From Exiguobacterium acetylicum (GTDB taxonomy: Bacteria > Bacillota > Bacilli > Exiguobacteriales > Exiguobacteriaceae): DNA of 64,000 nucleotides. The DNA is taken from assembly GCF_022170825.1 (NCBI RefSeq), contig NZ_CP081878.1, positions 1,824,001 through 1,888,000 of the forward strand, given 5' to 3'. Below the pieces are notes generated by a model that did no database searches, was not told where the DNA came from, and saw only the letters and a list, made by a program, of their open reading frames with translations. The translations under genes were made by a program, and so were the position numbers. Shown in pieces: positions 59,591-64,000 of the stretch; positions within the stretch are counted from its first letter, which is position 1; each line of letters starts with the position of its first letter.

Positions 59591-59965
59591 TTACTCGTCT
59601 TCAAGCATTGCAAGGAACGCGTCTGCTTTTCCTTCTTCAATGATTTTCTTGATGGCTGCCTCTTTCGATGTCACTTTTTCTAAGTCGACCTCATGAAGGA
59701 CTGCATCAGTCTTCAATTCCTTGAGCGTCCAGTTCGCGTCGAGTTCTTTCGCAAGTGCTTCTTCGTCCACCGGAGAGGCAGACGCTTTGCCCGAATCACT
59801 TGCACCGTCGTTCGCTTCGGATTCGTTCGGTAGACCGACAACGAACGCAAGTCCACCTGAGACGAGCACTTCCGTCTCCTCTTTCGAGAAACCATCGACG
59901 ACCGCGTTGACTGGATATCGTTTCCCTTGGAAGCGAACTCCTGTCGTGAATTTGAGTTTCGTCAT
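59591..59965 (-). CDS. Phage head-region protein
   Basis: 124 residues from ATG 59965 after AAGGTGGTG. KLKFTTGVRFQGKRYPVNAVVDGFSKEETEVLVSGGLAFVV is a compact N-terminal beta fold common in short proteins after capsid genes; the acidic helical tail (VTSKEAAIKKIIEEGKADAFLAML) looks like a protein-interaction helix. Unknown role. Confidence 0.65.
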   Translation of the reverse strand: MTKLKFTTGVRFQGKRYPVNAVVDGFSKEETEVLVSGGLAFVVGLPNESEANDGASDSGKASASPVDEEALAKELDANWTLKELKTDAVLHEVDLEKVTSKEAAIKKIIEEGKADAFLAMLEDE

Positions 59966-59967
59966 GC

Positions 59968-61002
59968 TTACACCACCTTCGCTGAGAACCAAGCATCGAT
60001 GTCGTTAGGCTTCGGAATCGGGCGACTCGACAAGCGCATCATGACCGCTTCCGCGTTTTCATCTGCCCACATTTTCGGGACGCGTGATCCTTCGTATGTC
60101 TTGAACGTCTTGTCTTCGAGTTGCGTGACCGCTCCGTAGACGAACGTACCGAGGTTCGGTGTTCCAAGTAGGACGTGGTCTTGTGGGACGAACGGCTTCA
60201 TGACGCCGAGTTCATCTTTGTACCACGCATCGTACGTGTACAGGTCGAGACCAAACTCAGCGAGACGACCGATGAACGTCGTACCGTCCGCTTGCACACT
60301 TGGTTTCAGTTCCCCGAAGTTCATGTTTCGGATGTCAAGGAGCTTACGCATGTTCTCATCGTTGCGAAGCTTTTGCATCGCCGTACGTCCGAGGACCATC
60401 ACTGTCGGAGCGACACCCGTCTTCTGGATGAGATCGAGGCGCCATTCTTCGATTTGGGCGTAGATGTCACCACCCGCTCCCCATTGTTCCGCACCGACGA
60501 GCTCTTCCTTGTTCGTGAACGAGTAGTCGAGCATCTGTTCGACGAAGCGTTTGTCATCTGAGTCCGTATATCCTTTGAGGATGGCTTTCCCGTAGAAGAG
60601 AATTTGTGCAGCCATCCACTCTTCCCGGCGGCTGATCATCTCATCGAATTCTTGCATGTCCTTCGCGACAATCTCAGACTGACGTTGAGCAGGTGTCTTC
60701 GTGCTGATGACGTTCTCCCCGTAACCGCGAGACGAGATATCATCAATCGTGACGGGACGTTGTGGTGCGATTCGTGGTGCTTTGTATTTATCCGTCCGGA
60801 ATCCTTCGCGTTCGATTGTGACTCCCCCGACGCGTGGTGCGACGAAAGGTGCCATCTTCTGTGATCCTTTTTTAACATCGAGCAATACTTCTTCCGTGAC
60901 GAATGTCTCGACACCTGGAAAGAACGTGTCTTTCAAGAATGAACGCACGGGTGGCATTTGTTCTGCTGCTTTTAGCAACGTGAGCGTTTTGTACAACGGC
61001 AT
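59968..61002 (-). CDS. Major capsid protein E (lambda gpE family)
   Basis: 344 residues, typical size. FVAPRVGGVTIEREGFRTDKYKAPRIAPQRPVTIDDI, REEWMAAQILFYGKAILKG and LGRTAMQKLRNDENMRKLLDIRN are Phage_cap_E features. Forms the icosahedral shell with the decoration protein encoded just before it. Confidence 0.93.
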   Translation of the reverse strand: MPLYKTLTLLKAAEQMPPVRSFLKDTFFPGVETFVTEEVLLDVKKGSQKMAPFVAPRVGGVTIEREGFRTDKYKAPRIAPQRPVTIDDISSRGYGENVISTKTPAQRQSEIVAKDMQEFDEMISRREEWMAAQILFYGKAILKGYTDSDDKRFVEQMLDYSFTNKEELVGAEQWGAGGDIYAQIEEWRLDLIQKTGVAPTVMVLGRTAMQKLRNDENMRKLLDIRNMNFGELKPSVQADGTTFIGRLAEFGLDLYTYDAWYKDELGVMKPFVPQDHVLLGTPNLGTFVYGAVTQLEDKTFKTYEGSRVPKMWADENAEAVMMRLSSRPIPKPNDIDAWFSAKVV

Positions 61003-61017
61003 GTTGGTTCCTCCTAA

Positions 61018-61392
61018 TTAAAGTTTATCTTTGAGATAAATTCCGACTTCTCGTAAACGTAGTTCATGGTCTTCGACAACGTCATCTGCACCAACGAATA
61101 GCGCTTTGCGGTTGAAGCTTCCCGATGAATAGGCGACTTCGACGAGCGTTCCTGTCGTGTTCGTGTCGACATCATTCGCAAGGACGCAATCCGCTTTGTT
61201 CGATCCGTCCACCGCGTCTTTATCGACTGGTACTGCTTTCCCTGTCGCCGTGACAATACCGAGTACTGTCCCACGCAACAAAACACCTTGATTCAACTTG
61301 AGTTCGACACCCTTGGTTGCTAACGGATGTGTCGTGTCATAGATCAACTCATCCGAGTTCGATTGATCGACCGTTTCGATTAATTGTTTCAT
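61018..61392 (-). CDS. Head decoration protein (lambda gpD-type)
   Basis: 124 residues. GVELKLNQGVLLRGTVLGIVTATGKAV and ADCVLANDVDTNTTGTLVEVAYSSGSFNRKALFVG match the HDPD family. Trimeric cement protein that stabilises the capsid. 4-bp overlap with the protease gene. Confidence 0.9.
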   Translation of the reverse strand: MKQLIETVDQSNSDELIYDTTHPLATKGVELKLNQGVLLRGTVLGIVTATGKAVPVDKDAVDGSNKADCVLANDVDTNTTGTLVEVAYSSGSFNRKALFVGADDVVEDHELRLREVGIYLKDKL

Positions 61393-61783
61393 GCTCGTTT
61401 CCCTCCTCCGAATGCTGCGACGAGATCATTAACCTGCTCGTCTTCTCTCGATGCGTGTTGGTTCGATGCATCGCCACCTGGTACTTTGTCCATGTCTGAT
61501 GCATCCGCCTTCACGTTCTCCAAGAAATGGTCTTTCGATTGTTGCGCATTGAGTGACGCACTGTTCAAAATCTTCATTGCTGTGTCGCCTGCTGTCGCAT
61601 TCGATACGAACTTCGCGTCATGAATGATTTCGTTGAAGGCTTCCGCTGAGATGTCCTGTGGTTTCTTCAAACTATCGATGGCTTCGATACGTTTGCCTTC
61701 TGCTGTGACACCTTCTGCTCGTCCAAGTGCGATGACTTGTTCATATAGTGCTGGGTGTTCATTTTTCAACTCTTCTAATTCCA
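61389..61783 (-). CDS. Possible nested scaffold protein within the protease gene
   Basis: In the same frame, NQKEGNSNMELEELKNEH is encoded by a stretch with AAGGAGGGCAATTCAAAC before ATG 61783, a strong internal ribosome site 8-10 nt upstream. Translation from it would give ~131 residues matching the helical C-terminal half, parallel to lambda Nu3 inside C. Confidence 0.6.
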
Positions 61784-62459
61784 TGTTTGAATTGCCCTCC
61801 TTCTGATTCGACGGTGTCGTCGATGCTACTGGTTTACTAGTCTGTGCATCCGGTCGGAACCGGGTATCATTCCGGATTTTGTCGATGAATGCTTGTGGCA
61901 GTGTGATCGAGTCCGTCGAAGCGACGGCTTGAATCGGACTATCGAACAACACTTCATCAACGAGACCGTTCTTCAACGCCTGTTCTGCCGTGAACCATGT
62001 CTCTTCGTCCATCAATGCTAGTAGTTCCTCGTCCGTCTTTCCTGACTTCAGTCGGTATGCTGCCGCAATCGTCTTGTTCGTATTCTTCAGGAATTCTGCC
62101 GTGTGCTGCATGTCACGATGGTCGCCCATTTGAATCGTCGAGGCGTTGTGAATCATCATCTGCGCCGTCGGAGTGATTCGAACGACCTTACCGGCCATCG
62201 CAATGACAGATGCCGCACTAGCTGCTAGACCAACAATCGTGACCGTGACGTCTCCTGCATAACTTTTAAGAGCATGGTAGATTTCTGATGCATCAAAGAC
62301 AGAACCGCCACCACTATTGATTTCGATATCGAGGGGTTCACCCTTCGCTTGCTCAATCAAATCGGCTACCCGTTTCGGGCTCGTCGCTTCCATCTCGAAG
62401 TAGTCGTAAATCCATTGACTCGACGTCGGAATGATTGGTCCTTTGATATTAATTTTCAT
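61389..62459 (-). CDS. ClpP-type prohead protease with scaffold-like C-terminus
   Basis: 356 residues from ATG 62459 after GGGAGGTG. ClpP fold at about 1-190: LDIEINSGGGSVFDASEIYHALK, VGLAASAASVIAMAG (nucleophile Ser), TPTAQMMIHNAS (His). The C-terminal ~150 residues (MELEELKNEHPALYEQVIALGRAEG...) are helical and charged like scaffolding proteins, with a methionine plus GGAGGG site near 61783 that could give a separate scaffold (lambda C/Nu3 style). Confidence 0.9.
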   Translation of the reverse strand: MKINIKGPIIPTSSQWIYDYFEMEATSPKRVADLIEQAKGEPLDIEINSGGGSVFDASEIYHALKSYAGDVTVTIVGLAASAASVIAMAGKVVRITPTAQMMIHNASTIQMGDHRDMQHTAEFLKNTNKTIAAAYRLKSGKTDEELLALMDEETWFTAEQALKNGLVDEVLFDSPIQAVASTDSITLPQAFIDKIRNDTRFRPDAQTSKPVASTTPSNQKEGNSNMELEELKNEHPALYEQVIALGRAEGVTAEGKRIEAIDSLKKPQDISAEAFNEIIHDAKFVSNATAGDTAMKILNSASLNAQQSKDHFLENVKADASDMDKVPGGDASNQHASREDEQVNDLVAAFGGGKRA

Positions 62460-64000
62460 CTTCTTCACCTCCCTTCTCGTCCTCTGTCACTACCAGTTGC
62501 CCACTGGCGTCCGTCACCAGATTACCTTCGCGGCGTAAGCGTTCTTCTGCGACCCGCAGTTCATGATTCCGGAACCAATCGCCACCACCTAATGCGACCG
62601 TTTCTTGTGTCCGTGTCGTGAAACCGTTGTTGACGCGCTTCTCAGCTGCGTTTACTTCTTTCAACGGATCGAGTTGTCCCTGTGAAGGACCATTCCATTC
62701 CGCTTGGGCATAGGCTTTACGAATCAGTGGATCCGTGAAGAAGCCGGGAGCCTCTATGCGCCCTTTAGCGACCGCTTCAGCTAAGAACTCTTCGTAGATC
62801 GGCTGACAGAAGGAATCTGCCATCCATTGCCGGCGCATCTTAAACATCTTCCACGCTTCAAGCAATGCGCCACGAGAGGCTGAATAGGACGACGTAAAGT
62901 TCTTCATCAGGACTTCATACGGGATTTCGAGTGCAGCCCCGATTTGCCGGCACATCGCCGTAACAAACCCGTCAAAGTTAGCATTCGGTCGTCCCGGACT
63001 TGCTTCTTGTACCTTTTCGCCTTCTGCTAGAAAGTTCACCGTACCGGTCCCGAGTTCGATTTGTGTATCTTCGCCTCCAGCAAGCTCATCTTCAGGTGCA
63101 ATGCTTCCGAAATCATCGGTGTCACTATCTCCATCCGTCGTGATGAAAACAGAGTAGAAGGCGTTAATAACGGCAGCCATCAATTCAGCATCACTGTACC
63201 GTGCGAGTTGCTTCATCGTCTCGATGACAGGTGCTAAGACAGGTACGCCGCGTCGTTGTTCCGGTCGTTCCAGCTCAATCAGGTGCAAGACATTCGCACG
63301 TCCGGTCTTCTTGCCGAACTTCTCGATGCGTGTCCACTTGTTGATGTCACCTGCAATCGAATTCGGATGTCGATCCGCGATGTGATAGGCAACGACTTCA
63401 CCTGTCAGATTGATTTCAACCCCATTGACGACTTTCGTGTCGAACATGGAGATGAACTGATTCGGATCACTGACCCGGTCCGCTTCAATCAACTGGATGC
63501 GCAAGTCATACGGCATGTTCTTTCGTGGAATCAAGGGCAGCAAGCAGAACGTATCGCCACTCATCATCCAAGAGAGAAAGGCGAGTTGCTGCAGTTGATA
63601 AAAGTTACTCATGCGTTGTGAATCACAGTGGATCGAGTCTGCCCAAAGCGAAAACTCGCGTTCGACCTTCGTTTCCCATTGATCCGCTTGTTCTCGCGTC
63701 ATCCCGAGCAAATCGGAATCAATCTGTGCATTCAACTTCAGTCCAGATCCGATGACGTTCGTCCGTAACGTCTTCAGCGCACCTGTTGCTAACGGCGCTC
63801 CCATGTATAAATCGCGTGACCGTTCCCGTAAGGTGGGAATGTTACGTTCAATGTCTTCGAGTGCCGATCCGCTATTCGTCAACCAGCCAATCATGCTGTT
63901 CTTCTTCCCGCTAGCACCGTGATTCCCATATCCCTCGTTCAGGATGACTTGCTTCTTTCGTGCCAACGTTCGTTCCAGTCCAGCGCGTGGATTGAAATAA
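62449..64000 (-). CDS. Portal protein (lambda gpB family), 5' end outside window
   Basis: At least 516 residues; the open frame reads through the right edge (…YFNPRAGLERTLARKKQVILN…), so the TTG at 63966 is not the real start. ERNIPTLRERSRDLYMGAPLATGALKTLRTNVIGSGLKLNA and GAALEIPYEVLMKNFTSSYSASRGALLEAWKMFKMRRQWM are lambda-type portal features. Forms the dodecameric DNA gate at the head vertex. Confidence 0.95.
   Translation of the reverse strand, partial: YFNPRAGLERTLARKKQVILNEGYGNHGASGKKNSMIGWLTNSGSALEDIERNIPTLRERSRDLYMGAPLATGALKTLRTNVIGSGLKLNAQIDSDLLGMTREQADQWETKVEREFSLWADSIHCDSQRMSNFYQLQQLAFLSWMMSGDTFCLLPLIPRKNMPYDLRIQLIEADRVSDPNQFISMFDTKVVNGVEINLTGEVVAYHIADRHPNSIAGDINKWTRIEKFGKKTGRANVLHLIELERPEQRRGVPVLAPVIETMKQLARYSDAELMAAVINAFYSVFITTDGDSDTDDFGSIAPEDELAGGEDTQIELGTGTVNFLAEGEKVQEASPGRPNANFDGFVTAMCRQIGAALEIPYEVLMKNFTSSYSASRGALLEAWKMFKMRRQWMADSFCQPIYEEFLAEAVAKGRIEAPGFFTDPLIRKAYAQAEWNGPSQGQLDPLKEVNAAEKRVNNGFTTRTQETVALGGGDWFRNHELRVAEERLRREGNLVTDASGQLVVTEDEKGGEEDEN

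Larger units (their letters stand above)
41563..64000. mobile_element. Prophage with contractile P2-type tail and lambda-type head (right part outside window)
   Basis: From about 43.1 kb to the right edge every gene is a phage late gene on the minus strand, in canonical order portal, head, tail, baseplate, fibre, holin, endolysin when read right to left. No integrase, repressor, replication or terminase genes appear; they should lie to the right. The left limit is uncertain within 41.27-42.2 kb and was set after the 38-residue ORF. Genes look intact, so the element may be active. Confidence 0.85.

Overview
The window looks like a chromosomal segment of a low-to-mid GC Bacillales bacterium, most likely Exiguobacterium. 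This is judged from protein style and from conserved Bacillus-type neighbourhoods: mrfA-mrfB-ypsA-gpsB, recU-ponA next to yppE, xpaC-yaaN and thyA-dfrA. Strong AAGGAGG-type ribosome sites and many hairpin plus U-tract terminators fit this. The species is inferred; no marker RNA is present to prove it.

Region 1 (1-41.3 kb) is host housekeeping DNA. It opens with three tandem HTH+TPR regulators of RNPP (PlcR-like) type, the leftmost cut by the window edge, followed by a tRNA-Thr. Then come patB, a putP-type Na+/solute symporter behind a long structured leader, an RsmJ-like methyltransferase, a GNAT enzyme, a queuosine-precursor transporter, a PilZ protein, a CcpA/LacI-controlled alpha-glucosidase, thyA-dfrA, a receiver/GGDEF protein, fumC, a CNNM/CorC-type membrane protein, and an operon of a YhaM-like HD protein, a COG0523 GTPase and an RNase HI-like protein. 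Next are comEB, xpaC-yaaN, an NSS transporter, an EgtUV/OpuC-type ABC transporter with a lipid kinase, a WalR-box-preceded 3D-domain wall protein, a CoA-type Nudix hydrolase, a flavin monooxygenase, gpsB-ypsA-mrfB-mrfA (division and UvrABC-independent DNA repair), ponA with a long acidic repeat tail, recU and yppE.

Region 2 (about 41.3-43.1 kb) is the boundary between host and prophage. It holds a 38-codon ORF resembling the beginning of a DUF3800 protein, a near-palindrome, clustered GTGTGCAAT motifs with a 37-bp inverted repeat, a small ORF, a GC-rich foldable segment, and an AT-rich orphan gene on the strand opposite the phage late genes.

Region 3 (43.1-64.0 kb, beyond the right edge) is the late operon of a contractile-tail prophage, all on the minus strand. 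In transcription order it encodes a lambda-type portal (cut by the edge), ClpP-type prohead protease, decoration protein, major capsid E, head-tail and tail-completion proteins, P2-type sheath and tube, a tail chaperone with a T TTT TTG -1 frameshift site, a repeat-containing tape measure with lytic transglycosylase domain, P2 X/D/V/U(+SH3)/W(gp25)/J/I baseplate proteins, fibre-region proteins, a C-type-lectin/FGE-fold protein resembling diversity-generating-retroelement targets, then holin and M15 endolysin. The module pairs a lambda-like head with a P2-like tail. Integrase, repressor and terminase are not in view.

The most interesting leads are the retroelement-type variable protein without a visible reverse transcriptase, the accessory gene and repeats at the prophage end, the putP leader, and a tiny promoter-to-terminator unit at 20.46-20.56 kb.
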